64,000 nucleotides of DNA. It comes from JALEFZ01 sp038527485 (GTDB lineage: Bacteria > Bacteroidota > Bacteroidia > J057). Positions 8,058 through 16,963 of the stretch are shown here, piece by piece (positions within the stretch are counted from its first letter, which is position 1; each line of letters starts with the position of its first letter). The stretch spans positions 1 to 64,000 of the forward strand of contig JBCBFT010000012.1 of NCBI GenBank assembly GCA_038527485.1, written 5' to 3'. The notes under the pieces are model-generated. The model was not told the origin of the DNA. It did not search any database and saw nothing but the letters and a program-made list of their open reading frames with translations. Position numbers and translations under genes: made by a program.

Positions 8058-8711
8058 CTAATTTCTTCCATTGACCGTAGAGGTGTTGATGGCATATAAG
8101 ATGACTTCTGCTGCCGTAGTCACCCCCAGCTTTTTCATGATATTTTTGCGGTGTGTGTAAATCGTATGTACGCTAAGGGACAGCCTGTCTGCCATACCTT
8201 GGGTCGACATTCCTTCAGCCATCAAAGAGACAACCTCATTTTCTCGATCTGTCAGACGGGTAGGTGCACAAGCTGCATCTATAGGTTGAGGACGTGCGCG
8301 CTCTAAGATGATGTCAAGAACTTTCCCACAAAAGAATTTATCGTTCTTATGGGAAGCGTGGATGGCTCCAATTATTTCTGACTGATCGCACTCCTTGAGC
8401 AGAAATCCCTTTACCCCGTGCTCCAATACCTCTAATACTTGTGGACGCTGGAGGTTAGAAGAAATGATCAATAGTTTGGTAGATGGATAATGATCGTGGA
8501 TATACTTTACATCATCAATCGAAAATGCATCAGGTGCATTGTAATCCATGATGACAATGTCAGGGCGTGTATCATCTAATCTTTGCCTGAGTAGTCTTGT
8601 ATGCCCCGCTTCACCTACAACATTCATGTAAGGGTAGGTCGAGATGACTGCTTTTAGACCTTCTCTAACCAAGTATGCTGCGTCTGCGATGAAAATACGA
8701 ATCTCATTCAT
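8058..8711 (-). CDS. NarL/FixJ family response regulator (orphan)
   Basis: A 217-residue protein with an N-terminal receiver domain (residues 1-120) and a C-terminal LuxR-type HTH (about 150-210; LTDRENEVVSLMAEGMSTQ, then SVHTIYTHRKNIMKKL). The phospho-acceptor Asp lies in VIMDYNAP and the conserved Lys in GFLLKECD. The acidic pocket is unusual: where NarL proteins have ADD, this one reads IADAAYL, with only one acid. The start at MNEIRIFIADA (8711) is preferred over 8738, since homologues begin there. No histidine kinase is nearby. A possible TAACTTTG minus-strand promoter element is at 8820-8827. Confidence 0.9.
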   Translation of the reverse strand: MNEIRIFIADAAYLVREGLKAVISTYPYMNVVGEAGHTRLLRQRLDDTRPDIVIMDYNAPDAFSIDDVKYIHDHYPSTKLLIISSNLQRPQVLEVLEHGVKGFLLKECDQSEIIGAIHASHKNDKFFCGKVLDIILERARPQPIDAACAPTRLTDRENEVVSLMAEGMSTQGMADRLSLSVHTIYTHRKNIMKKLGVTTAAEVILYAINTSTVNGRN

Positions 8712-9141
8712 TGCTTGCTCCTTTACCTCTCCACCCACAATCTTACTTGTTATTTAGATTTAATCCAAATTAAATTAAGAAACTATATAGAATTTGATAT
8801 ACTACAGTTTGAGTGAATCCAAAGTTAGGGTATGACTCGTATACAGCAGTACCTACTTTGGGGTCATGGAAAGATGGGTGAATCGACAAATATTTGGGTT
8901 AAAATTATTTTGAAAGGTATAATACTTGCATCAAGACAAAGCAAGGAGTGATTCATGTGCACATGATCTTCTAGGTTTTGAACCAAACGGTAGTTCCATG
9001 TCGGACGTCTAGACTTAATATAGAGGTGAGATTTCAAATACTTAGGGGAAAAGCGAAATAGGATGTAGTGTAAGGACAAAGGAATTACTCTCATTGTATA
9101 TTACATATTATAATTATTTTTGTATAATAAAATAAAGATTC
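8712..9141. other. Intergenic region between divergent response regulator and SprB-repeat genes
   Basis: AT-rich, about 430 bp, with no convincing gene. It holds a minus-strand TAACTTTG box (8820-8827) that would give a 5' leader of about 100 nt for the response regulator, and a plus-strand promoter at 9094-9122 for the SprB-repeat gene. Confidence 0.5.
9094..9122 (+). promoter_or_regulatory. Bacteroidota-type promoter of the SprB-repeat gene
   Basis: TTG at 9094-9096, an 18-nt spacer and TATTTTTG at 9115-9122 match the Bacteroidota -33/-7 consensus (TTG, about 19 nt, TAnnTTTG). The start codon is 20 nt downstream. Confidence 0.55.
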
Positions 9142-11148
9142 ATGAAAATACTCCATCCGTTACTCTTGTCGTGTATATTTATCTTTGGGGGAAATCTTTT
9201 AAATGCACAGACATTGACAGCTACCATTACGGAGCAGGGGGATGTATTGTGCCACGGTGATTCAAGTGGATACGCCATAGCCAATGCATCGGGAGGCAGT
9301 GCCCCCTACAACTATAAAATCGGGAATGAGGCTTATTCATCAAATAAGATCTTTCCCAATCTAGGAGCAGGGACATACATCATTACAGTGCTTGATGCGA
9401 TGTTTGATTCTACAACGGTCTCTGTAACTATAGGGCAGCCTGATCCCTTTGAACTCATGGTGGTGGACAATACGCCCGTTACATGTTTTGGTGATAGTAC
9501 AGGCAATCTCGAAGTTGCAGTTACAGGAGGAGTGCCTCCCTATCAATATTCTTTGAACAATGGATTTTTTACCAATAATGCAGAGTTTAAAGATCTTCCA
9601 TCAGCTGCTTATCAGGTCTTGGCGAGAGATGCCAATCTTTGCGTGGAAGATTCGGTCATTTCCGTCAGTTCTAACGCGCCTGTAAGGGCTTTTTTGTCTG
9701 ATCTACAAGATGTGCGATGCTTTGGGGACTCCAACGGACAAGTGACGCTCAACGCATCAGGAGGCATCGGCAATTATCAGTACGCCCTCAACGGAGGTGC
9801 CTTGCAAACCAACGGTAATTTTACGGATTTGGCGGCAGGTGCTTATCAAGTGAACGTAGCAGATGACAGTACGTGTGCAGGTACATTTAGCTTTGAGATA
9901 GAAGAACCTGATACCCTAGATTTTTCTCTTTTTTCACAGCAGATATCTTGTTATCAGGCAGCAGACGGGGAGATTTCTCTCACAGGATCGGGGGGGACCT
10001 CGCCATATAGTTACTCAATAGATGGAGGTAGTTTTCAGTTTCAGAATGACTACGGTGGGCTCACACCTGGAGATTATACGGTACAAGTAAGGGACATCAA
10101 TGGTTGTACTTCTAGGCAGGAAGATGTCTCGTTGACTGAGCCTTTGGAGCTGACATTGACCCTGACGGGTACCGATGTGACATGCAAAGGAGGGAATAAT
10201 GGAGAACTAAGGGCCAATATTCAGGGAGGTACAGGCAATTCCTTACTCGTTTGGAATGACATACCAGGGGTAAATGACTTGGTGCTTACGGATCAGACTG
10301 CTGGGCTTTATTTTGCGGTAGCTGTGGATGCCAATGGTTGTCAGGCGGGTGCGAGTATGATCTTAAACGAGCCAGAGACGACCATCACTATTGAGGAGAT
10401 TGCCCTTCAGGGAGCAGATTGTAGTGGAGGGAACGGATTGATAGAAATAGTACCGATCGGAGGAGTCGAGCCTTATGAGCTAGACTGGGGAGGTGACTTG
10501 ATGGACTCGGTGACGCGTCAGACAGATTTGGTCGCAGGTATATATACCCTTCGTGTGACAGATGCGATAGGTTGTACAGTTTCCGAATCCTATAATATCC
10601 TAGCAACAAGTCCTGTAGTCGCTGCTTTTGGTGCCGATCGGGATTTAACTCAGCCATTGGTCCTTTCGGACGCGCGCGTCCAGTTTACTAATCAAAGCCA
10701 AGGAGCGGTAGAATTTGTATGGGACTTTGGCGATGGCCGTGGCGTTTCTCAAGATCGCTTTCCCATTTATACCTATGAAACAGCAGGTGAGTTTACGATT
10801 ACCTTGGTGGCAATCGATCCAGGCTTGACCTGTCCTGATACGGTCTCTCAGACCATCACTGTCAGGCCCCAAGAAGAGGTGTTTTTTCCTACAGCTTTCA
10901 CGCCAGATGGAGACGACCGCAACGATCGCTTCGTCATTACAGCTTCTGGATTGATAGATCTGACAGTGACTGTATTTGATAGATGGGGGCGTCCTATACG
11001 CACATTGCTAGGAGTCAATAACCATTGGGATGGAAGAAATGGAATGGGGCAGCTTGTCTATCCAGGCGTCTATGTTTACCATGTGGACGCTTTGTTTGAG
11101 TCGGGTTATAAGTTTCAGCGATCAGGAACGGTGACAGTACTGAGATAA
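9142..11148 (+). CDS. SprB-repeat protein with PKD domain and type IX secretion (gliding/type B) sorting domain
   Basis: A 668-residue exported protein: signal peptide 1-22 (ending LLNAQ), then six SprB-type repeats of about 70-80 residues, each opening with a Cys-Gly/Asp-Ser-type motif (CHGDSSG, CFGDSTG, CFGDSNG, CYQAADG, CKGGNNG, CSGGNG) and closing with a LxAGxY strand. A PKD-like domain (FVWDFGDGRG) lies near 525-570, and the final 88 residues are a gliding-type CTD (FFPTAFTPDGDDRNDRF, FDRWGRPI, YPGVYVYHV). Known members are carried across the outer membrane by the T9SS and stay on the surface as adhesins or gliding components. It stands alone behind its own promoter. Confidence 0.92.
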   Translation: MKILHPLLLSCIFIFGGNLLNAQTLTATITEQGDVLCHGDSSGYAIANASGGSAPYNYKIGNEAYSSNKIFPNLGAGTYIITVLDAMFDSTTVSVTIGQPDPFELMVVDNTPVTCFGDSTGNLEVAVTGGVPPYQYSLNNGFFTNNAEFKDLPSAAYQVLARDANLCVEDSVISVSSNAPVRAFLSDLQDVRCFGDSNGQVTLNASGGIGNYQYALNGGALQTNGNFTDLAAGAYQVNVADDSTCAGTFSFEIEEPDTLDFSLFSQQISCYQAADGEISLTGSGGTSPYSYSIDGGSFQFQNDYGGLTPGDYTVQVRDINGCTSRQEDVSLTEPLELTLTLTGTDVTCKGGNNGELRANIQGGTGNSLLVWNDIPGVNDLVLTDQTAGLYFAVAVDANGCQAGASMILNEPETTITIEEIALQGADCSGGNGLIEIVPIGGVEPYELDWGGDLMDSVTRQTDLVAGIYTLRVTDAIGCTVSESYNILATSPVVAAFGADRDLTQPLVLSDARVQFTNQSQGAVEFVWDFGDGRGVSQDRFPIYTYETAGEFTITLVAIDPGLTCPDTVSQTITVRPQEEVFFPTAFTPDGDDRNDRFVITASGLIDLTVTVFDRWGRPIRTLLGVNNHWDGRNGMGQLVYPGVYVYHVDALFESGYKFQRSGTVTVLR

Positions 11149-11322
11149 AAAGGCGTGAGTAATTGTGCTTGAAAAAAGGCAGGAGCGGGTGAAAGCTTGC
11201 TCCTTTTTTCTTTACAAGAGGAGAAAATGCTGGAAAATGCGATTTTTTCTCCTGTTGAAGATGGGATTTTTGAGTCTTAGTCCTTTTTCTGTAGCTTGAA
11301 ACCTTAATAACTACCAGGGCAA

Positions 11323-11808
11323 ATGCAGGCAATGGCGCACAAGGGAGATATTTTTTCATCAAATGAGCTGTTCATTCACAGGGCCTCATTTACAGCAATT
11401 ATTGTAGGGGCACTCGGACTGTTGGGAACGCTTGCTTGTAAGTTTGCGGGTTGGGGTATATGTGATCAGAATCTGGTCCCTATCTTTGGAGGTTTTGATG
11501 TCTTTAGAGAAGAATTGGCACGTATCAATCTTCCACTTGCCTTGCTGATTCTAGGGATTGGATTACGTCTGTATTCTCGTTTTGGTTGGTTGACCTGTTC
11601 GGCCCTGCTGCTCTTTATGGGTATCGGTTTTAGCTATATTGCATTCTTACTTTGGCGACAGTATCCTATGTTGCTAGAGATGTCCTCCATGCGAAATCAT
11701 CCTGTGGCAGAGTCTATCTTAGTAGATTTTTGTCTTGCCCTTTTGTCATGGGGAGGATTCCTCTTCATGATGATCCCATCTGTCAGACGTTTGTACTTCT
11801 ATTCTTGA
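11323..11808 (+). CDS. Hypothetical four-helix membrane protein
   Basis: A 161-residue protein with four hydrophobic segments (about residues 19-40, 64-82, 87-111 and 130-150) and short polar ends; not recognised. The start may be the ATG at 11323 or the third codon after it (MAHKGD). It ends 3 nt before rpe, so the two are probably cotranscribed and perhaps translationally coupled. No catalytic motif is visible. Confidence 0.65.
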   Translation: MQAMAHKGDIFSSNELFIHRASFTAIIVGALGLLGTLACKFAGWGICDQNLVPIFGGFDVFREELARINLPLALLILGIGLRLYSRFGWLTCSALLLFMGIGFSYIAFLLWRQYPMLLEMSSMRNHPVAESILVDFCLALLSWGGFLFMMIPSVRRLYFYS

Positions 11809-11811
11809 TAT

Positions 11812-12468
11812 ATGTCTAAGCCTATTGTTGCTCCTTCGATCTTGGCATCTGATTTTGGCCGGTTAGAGGAAGAAATTGCTATGGTCAATGCTTCAGAAGC
11901 AGACTGGTTGCATTGTGACATCATGGATGGCCGTTTCGTCCCCAATATATCTTTTGGATTTCCTGTCCTCAAAGCCATGGCATCTGCCTCAGAGAAGCCA
12001 TTGGATGTGCATATCATGATCGTAGAACCCGAAAAATATTTTCAGGCATGTAAAGATCATGGAGCCTCTCATATTACCTTCCACGTAGAAGCCACCCATC
12101 ATCTGGATCGAGCAGTGCATCAGGTCAAAGAATTGGGCCTCAAAGTAGGGCTCGCTCTCAATCCTGCCACGCCTGTCGCTTCGGTCTTTCAAGTACTTCC
12201 TCTTTTAGATATTGTCTGTTTGATGTCAGTGAACCCAGGTTTTGGAGGACAGAAGTTTATTCCCTACACACTACAGAAGATAGAGACACTTCGAAAAGAA
12301 ATCGATAGGCAGAATTTGGAGACACACATTCAAATTGATGGAGGAATCAATGCGCAGACGGGGCAGTCTGTAGTCGAAGCAGGTGCCAATGTATTGGTGG
12401 CTGGAAGCTATGTATTTGGTGCCTCAAATCCTGGACACACCATCAGTGGCCTTAAGGAATTAGGATAG
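11812..12468 (+). CDS. rpe: Ribulose-phosphate 3-epimerase
   Basis: A 218-residue TIM-barrel enzyme interconverting ribulose 5-phosphate and xylulose 5-phosphate in the pentose phosphate pathway. All family blocks are present: APSILASDF near the start, the metal-binding LHCDIMDGRFVPN (about residues 33-45), VHIMIVEP, the catalytic loop MSVNPGFGGQKF (about 140-151) and IQIDGGIN (about 177-184) carrying the second catalytic Asp. Length is typical. It directly follows the membrane protein gene at 11323. Confidence 0.97.
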   Translation: MSKPIVAPSILASDFGRLEEEIAMVNASEADWLHCDIMDGRFVPNISFGFPVLKAMASASEKPLDVHIMIVEPEKYFQACKDHGASHITFHVEATHHLDRAVHQVKELGLKVGLALNPATPVASVFQVLPLLDIVCLMSVNPGFGGQKFIPYTLQKIETLRKEIDRQNLETHIQIDGGINAQTGQSVVEAGANVLVAGSYVFGASNPGHTISGLKELG

Positions 12469-12545
12469 GTGGACTGCGCTACCGAAAAATTTCACTGAAC
12501 AATATTTTGTAAAAATCCATACATTTTGCCTTTCGATCATATCAA

Positions 12546-12734
12546 ATGAGCATCATGTATGGGTCTAGGCTAATTTTTCTCTATTTATTCAGCATTTTTT
12601 GCATGCTAGGCACCTATTTTGCTGAAATTACGTTAGGGAAAATAATAGACTCATTGTCTTTGAGAATAAATATTCTTCAAGCGTCAAACTATTTTTTAAA
12701 AAACCAAGTTATTCTACATATCAGAAATGTATAA
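12546..12734 (+). CDS. Doubtful small membrane ORF, in frame with the next gene
   Basis: A 62-codon AT-rich frame encoding one clear hydrophobic helix (LIFLYLFSIFCMLGTYF) and a hydrophilic end. It is in the same frame as the gene at 12735 and separated from it by a single TAA. It may be a small coupled membrane peptide, the 5' part of one longer gene broken by a nonsense codon, or chance. Codon use is poorer in G/C than the neighbouring genes, which favours chance. Confidence 0.25.
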   Translation: MSIMYGSRLIFLYLFSIFCMLGTYFAEITLGKIIDSLSLRINILQASNYFLKNQVILHIRNV

Positions 12735-13148
12735 ATGCTGTTAATGTTCTACTTCATATCGGCCATTATCGTCCTACACGAATGCCTCGTGTGGATTGGC
12801 TTGCGTAGAGTAGAAAAAGCAAAATTCCAAAATCTCACCCTCTTCCAGAGTGGAATGACAGCATGCGTTACCCTCATCGCGATGTTCCTCCAAAGCTGGG
12901 AGTTACTCATATGGACTTTTATGCTTTCGCGTCTGTGGGTGATTGTAGAGCTATTTATTTTAGCGATTAAGTATCGGAAAGGTCCTTCCCGCCTCTGGAT
13001 GAGCAATGCCATTATTTTATTGACAGGCTTGGGGGCGCTTCTCACAGGCGTGTGGCTTTGCTTTGTCGTAGGATACGGATTATTCTGGAGCTTGACCCTG
13101 ATCATCGGGATGAGTCTTACCTCTCGTCAGGCCAACCTGCCTGGTTGA
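12735..13148 (+). CDS. Hypothetical membrane protein
   Basis: A 137-residue, very hydrophobic protein with about four membrane segments (residues 1-21, 36-52, 55-77 and 92-125) separated by short basic loops; not recognised. The ATG at 12735 directly follows the stop of the small frame upstream, and a second in-frame ATG occurs at 12744. A tRNA gene lies 165 bp downstream. No motif indicates transport or enzymatic activity. Confidence 0.55.
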   Translation: MLLMFYFISAIIVLHECLVWIGLRRVEKAKFQNLTLFQSGMTACVTLIAMFLQSWELLIWTFMLSRLWVIVELFILAIKYRKGPSRLWMSNAIILLTGLGALLTGVWLCFVVGYGLFWSLTLIIGMSLTSRQANLPG

Positions 13149-13312
13149 AACTATCCTCCATGTGCTCAGATAGTTACCAAAGCAATGCTTTGTATCGGTG
13201 CTACAAAAGCCAAGGCTATCTTTTTCTCATATGATATTTTTTTGATTTTTTTCGGAGATTTATTTGCACAGTTTGAAAGTTTGGTCTTTCTTTGTGCCCA
13301 CTTAAGTAATAA

Positions 13313-13388
13313 GCGAGAGTAGCTCAGTTGGTAGAGCACAACCTTGCCAAGGTTGGGGTCGCGGGTTCAAATCCCGTCTCTCGCTCCA
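13313..13388 (+). tRNA. tRNA-Gly (anticodon GCC)
   Basis: A 76-nt cloverleaf: acceptor GCGAGAG pairs with CTCTCGC, D arm AGCTCAGTTGGTAGAGC, anticodon stem CAACC/GGTTG with loop TTGCCAA (anticodon GCC at 13346-13348) and T arm CGGGTTCAAATCCCG. The discriminator is T and the 3' CCA is encoded. A terminator follows within 2 nt. Confidence 0.97.
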
Positions 13389-13389
13389 C

Positions 13390-13415
13390 AATCCGCTTCA
13401 GGCGGATTTTTTTAT
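13390..13415 (+). terminator. Terminator of tRNA-Gly
   Basis: Stem AATCCGC (13390-13396) pairs with GCGGATT (13402-13408) across a short loop, followed by a T-rich run. Confidence 0.8.
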
Positions 13416-13560
13416 TTTAGGATAGCCTTCACTCATCATTCTTTTCCACTCACACACTTCGAGCATGGGCCGAGATTTTACATGCTACATGACACTGTCC
13501 CTTCTGGATAATGAATAAGTTTCAAATCCCGAAATGAAGGCTGAACGTCTAATCTTATCA

Positions 13561-13603
13561 AAAATAAAAGCGATGATCCATTACAGACCATCGCTTTTAT
13601 TTT
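13561..13603. terminator. Bidirectional terminator downstream of sppA
   Basis: A 15-bp perfect stem (AAAATAAAAGCGATG at 13561-13575 with its complement at 13589-13603), A-rich on the left and T-rich on the right, so it can work on either strand. It most likely ends the minus-strand sppA transcript. Confidence 0.75.
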
Positions 13604-13633
13604 TACAGACTATGTGCTAGCCTACATATTCAT

Positions 13634-15424
13634 TTACTTGATGTCAAAATCGTCTTGTGCCATCATATACAGACCTGAAGTCGGCAAGTGCTTCTTGATC
13701 CCTTCGACGGCTTTCAACTCCTTGCGTAGGGGATGCTCCGCCATCATCTTGTCTTGGTAAGCCTGTCCCATTTGACCGAGCAGGTCTTCGAAGGGAGATT
13801 CTGCTTCAGGGCTGAAGGTCGCTTTGTATTCATTTCCGATCCCTGCCTGATCTGCCACGTAGCGGATCGCATCGTACAAGTTCCCCATTTCATCCACAAG
13901 CTTGAGCTCTTGCGCTTTGGCTCCGATCCATACACGGCCCTGTGCGATATTATCTACTGAAGTAGAATCGGCAAAACCTCTTCCCTTTTGTACCACACCG
14001 ATGAAGTCGCTGTACCCACGATTGGTCCAAGCCTGAAGGAAAGCCTCCTCACCAGATGAGAGCTTATAAAACGGGTTGATGATATTAGCTGAAGGATTGG
14101 TTTCGACTTCATCAAATGTCACCCCAATATTTGTTTCTAGTGCGTCCACGGCATCCCACAAAACAGCGAAGATTCCGATAGATCCAGTGATTGTATTGGG
14201 TTGGGCAAATATCTTATCGCATGGTGCAGATATGTAATATCCGCCTGAGGCTGCTACATCGCCCATTGAAGCTACGATAGGCTTTTTTTCACTACATAGC
14301 TTGATTTCTTGAGAGATGACATTAGAAGCCAGTGCGCTACCGCCAGGGCTGTTGACGCGGAGGACTATGCCTTTCACACTTGGGTCTTTTCTGGCCTTGC
14401 GAAGCGCCTTCACGATGGATTCAGATCCTGCTGTACCTGAGCTCGATTTTCCTGAGTTGATGGTTCCCTCTGCCACGACAACTGCGATTTTATTGGCAGA
14501 GAAGGGATTTTCACTCTTAGGGGCTTTCATGTATTTCTTGAGGGTAATCAAGCTGAGTTTGTCTGAAGGCTCTTTCCCGATGGCCGCTTTCATCGCATTG
14601 TAAACATCTTCTTCTGTTCCCGCACGGTCTACTAAGCCGCTCTTCTCAGCTCCTGTTCCATCACCTAAAATGAAAGAATTGGCCAATTCGTCGAGTGCAG
14701 GTTGATCCATCTTGCGAGAGATGGCGACATCTGACAAGAACGTATTCCAGATAGAGCCAATGTACTGCTCTGTTTGCTCGCGATTTGCAGGGCTCATATC
14801 CTTGCGGAGATAGGGCTCCACCGCAGATTTAAATGTACCTACTTTGAAAACCTTTGGTGTGACTTCCAGCTTATCTAGCATGCCTTTGAGAAAGGTAGGG
14901 TTAGAGGCCAACCCATTGAACTCCATCATACCTCTAGAGGCAAAGAAAACAGAATCTGCAGCTGAGGCTACATAATACGCTTTCTCATCCATCATTTCAG
15001 AGTATGCATAGACGAACTTACCCGTCGATTTGAAATCGATCAATGCCTCACGAATCGTAGAAAGGTTGGCCCATCCTGTCTGCACGGTCATATTCAGGTT
15101 AAGATAGATTCCCTTGATTTTTTCATCTTTACCTGCCTGCTCAATAGATTTGACCACATTGTGCAAGCCCATGTCTACGACAGACTGACCAAAGGTAGGA
15201 ACATCACCAAACAAGTCGTCAAAAGGGTTGGTAGATGTATGCTCGACAATAGGAGCTTCAAGCTTCATATGAAGCACACTTTCAGAGGGAACGGTCACAT
15301 CGTCACCACCACTTGCGATCCCAGCGAGGATACCGCCCAGTACAATGAAGATTAAAGGAATCCCCACAAGGATACCCACGATCACAGCCAAAAGGCTGGC
15401 TAAAAAGGATTGAAAGAATTTCAT
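13634..15424 (-). CDS. sppA: Signal peptide peptidase SppA, 67 kDa type
   Basis: A 596-residue inner-membrane serine protease that degrades cleaved signal peptides. One N-terminal membrane anchor (about residues 5-38) is followed by two tandem S49 domains. The Ser/Lys dyad is present: K148 in MMDEKAYYVAS (first domain) and S394 in DVAASGGYYIS (second domain), as in the E. coli long form. The start at 15424 (MKFFQSFLASLL) puts the anchor at the N-terminus; the upstream ATG at 15526 would add 34 polar residues unlike homologues. It is divergent from folK and appears monocistronic. Confidence 0.95.
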   Translation of the reverse strand: MKFFQSFLASLLAVIVGILVGIPLIFIVLGGILAGIASGGDDVTVPSESVLHMKLEAPIVEHTSTNPFDDLFGDVPTFGQSVVDMGLHNVVKSIEQAGKDEKIKGIYLNLNMTVQTGWANLSTIREALIDFKSTGKFVYAYSEMMDEKAYYVASAADSVFFASRGMMEFNGLASNPTFLKGMLDKLEVTPKVFKVGTFKSAVEPYLRKDMSPANREQTEQYIGSIWNTFLSDVAISRKMDQPALDELANSFILGDGTGAEKSGLVDRAGTEEDVYNAMKAAIGKEPSDKLSLITLKKYMKAPKSENPFSANKIAVVVAEGTINSGKSSSGTAGSESIVKALRKARKDPSVKGIVLRVNSPGGSALASNVISQEIKLCSEKKPIVASMGDVAASGGYYISAPCDKIFAQPNTITGSIGIFAVLWDAVDALETNIGVTFDEVETNPSANIINPFYKLSSGEEAFLQAWTNRGYSDFIGVVQKGRGFADSTSVDNIAQGRVWIGAKAQELKLVDEMGNLYDAIRYVADQAGIGNEYKATFSPEAESPFEDLLGQMGQAYQDKMMAEHPLRKELKAVEGIKKHLPTSGLYMMAQDDFDIK

Positions 15425-15593
15425 TGAATATTGCTGATTTTTATGAGCACGATTATTTAGGGTACTTGTTAATGAGCCTGAGGAGGTAAAATAGTTGGAA
15501 CACACAGGCTTTTTCCCTGGATTCAAATATACTTATCTGGTATATAATTGTAAAAGAAGCAAAGGAAATCCTACAGGAAAATCTGCGATCACC

Positions 15594-15601
15594 TATATTT
15601 G
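15594..15601 (+). promoter_or_regulatory. -7 promoter element just before folK (leaderless arrangement)
   Basis: TATATTTG matches TAnnTTTG and ends 4 nt before the folK ATG, so transcription would begin at or very near the start codon. No clear -33 TTG at standard spacing. Confidence 0.45.
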
Positions 15602-15605
15602 AACC

Positions 15606-16124
15606 ATGATTTGGATAGGATTAGGGACTAATCAAGGAGATAGGGTAGGATATATGGTGCAAGCTGTACGAGAGATCCAAAAATATGGATATCATCTCTG
15701 TCAACTTTCCTCCTTGTACGAGACAGCTCCTTGGGGAATAGAGGATCAGCCTTCATTTTTGAATGCTGTGGCAATTTTGGAGAAAAAGGAGGATCCATTG
15801 GTACTGCTTGACGATCTGCTGGAGATAGAAAAGGAAATGGGACGCATCCGATTGCAGAAATGGGGGCCGAGAATTATTGATTTAGATATCATAGACTTCC
15901 AGGGTGAAAAATGGGATCATCCACGTTTGAAGCTGCCGCATCCCTTCGCTCATAAGCGATCATTTGTTTTGGCTCCTATGGCAGAGCTGGCACCTGATTA
16001 TCGTTTAGGCAAACAGGAGAAAACTATCCGAGATTGGCTCAAGGAGCTTCCAGAGCAATCCTTTACGCTTCATCAAGATACTTCGTGGGCACAGGTACAG
16101 CGCACCATAAGGAATCGATCTTGA
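15606..16124 (+). CDS. folK: 2-amino-4-hydroxy-6-hydroxymethyldihydropteridine diphosphokinase
   Basis: A 172-residue HPPK of folate synthesis; it transfers pyrophosphate from ATP to 6-hydroxymethyl-dihydropterin. Conserved blocks: WIGLGTNQGDR at the start, SSLYETAPWGIEDQPSFLNAV (about residues 36-56) and GPRIIDLDIIDF (about 86-97) carrying the two Mg-binding Asp residues, then LPHPFAHKRSFVLAPM. Length is typical. There is no Shine-Dalgarno sequence; a TAnnTTTG box lies directly upstream. Its TGA overlaps the ATG of the next gene. Confidence 0.96.
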   Translation: MIWIGLGTNQGDRVGYMVQAVREIQKYGYHLCQLSSLYETAPWGIEDQPSFLNAVAILEKKEDPLVLLDDLLEIEKEMGRIRLQKWGPRIIDLDIIDFQGEKWDHPRLKLPHPFAHKRSFVLAPMAELAPDYRLGKQEKTIRDWLKELPEQSFTLHQDTSWAQVQRTIRNRS

Positions 16125-16963
16125 TGCGGAAGCTCTACACATTCATACAATGGCTGAGTTTAGATGTGGCCTTGGGAGCGTTGGCATCCGGAGGAATGGT
16201 CGCATGGTTACTCAATGTTTCGATGCCGCTGTCCTGGTGGATCGGCTTACCATTGGCTGTATGGATTGTGTACACATTAGATCACTTGTTAGATGCTCGT
16301 AGGTTGAAAGAAAAGGCAAGTACAGCACGTCATCTGTTTCATTACACCTATCAAAAGGTCCTGCTCCCCATCGTCATACTCTTATCTCTGGTAGGCATAG
16401 GACTCGCTTTTTATCTTCCTCCAGCCATTTTGTATGCAGGGCTTGGAATAGCTGCCTTCGTGGTACTTCACCTCCTGTTGGTTAAGTTGGTAGGGGATAG
16501 GACCTCTTTATTTTTTCATAAAGAACTAGGCGTAGGGGTGATTTTTTCGCTTGGTATCTGGGCAGGGCCATGGGTCATGGCAGATCATCCTGACTTACTG
16601 TCTGATGCATGGCTATTCGGCCAGTACTTCATATTGGTCATGATCAATTTGCTCATGTTTTCCAAGTATGAACTGATCACAGATGAAAGAGATGGGCATA
16701 CCTCTTCTGTGCGTGCATTGGGACACAGGTGGACCTTACGAATCATTACAGGGCTTTCAATCATCATCATAGCCATTGGCGCATATCTCATATTTTTCTC
16801 TCCGCTAACAGAAAAGCTTATGGGTGTGCAAGGCATTTACCTTCTCATGTTGACGATCCTCGTATGGATCAGTTACCACCCTACCTTATTTGAGCCTAAA
16901 GAGGCCTACAGGCTGTGGGGAGATTTTGCGTTTGTATTTCCTGCACTCTATCTATTCCTATGA
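16124..16963 (+). CDS. UbiA-like membrane protein
   Basis: A 279-residue protein with about eight membrane helices. Two polar loops resemble degenerate UbiA motifs: VYTLDHLLDARRLK (about residues 45-58) and KYELITDERDGHTSSVRALG (about 182-201). The first motif lacks the usual Asn before the Asp pair, so catalysis is uncertain. The ATG at 16124 overlaps the folK stop (TGATG), and the gene overlaps the following methyltransferase by 4 nt (ATGA), so folK, this gene and the methyltransferase form a coupled operon. It may be a prenyltransferase of unknown acceptor or a non-catalytic relative. Confidence 0.6.
   Translation: MRKLYTFIQWLSLDVALGALASGGMVAWLLNVSMPLSWWIGLPLAVWIVYTLDHLLDARRLKEKASTARHLFHYTYQKVLLPIVILLSLVGIGLAFYLPPAILYAGLGIAAFVVLHLLLVKLVGDRTSLFFHKELGVGVIFSLGIWAGPWVMADHPDLLSDAWLFGQYFILVMINLLMFSKYELITDERDGHTSSVRALGHRWTLRIITGLSIIIIAIGAYLIFFSPLTEKLMGVQGIYLLMLTILVWISYHPTLFEPKEAYRLWGDFAFVFPALYLFL

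Noticed and set aside
8864..9094. 76-codon minus-strand frame upstream of the SprB-repeat gene
   Set aside because: Overlaps the promoter region, odd composition and no recognisable motif.
9142..11148. SprB repeats considered as phage tail-fibre or CRISPR-like repeats
   Set aside because: Repeats are at protein level and diverged in DNA, followed by PKD and T9SS sorting domains; clearly a surface protein.
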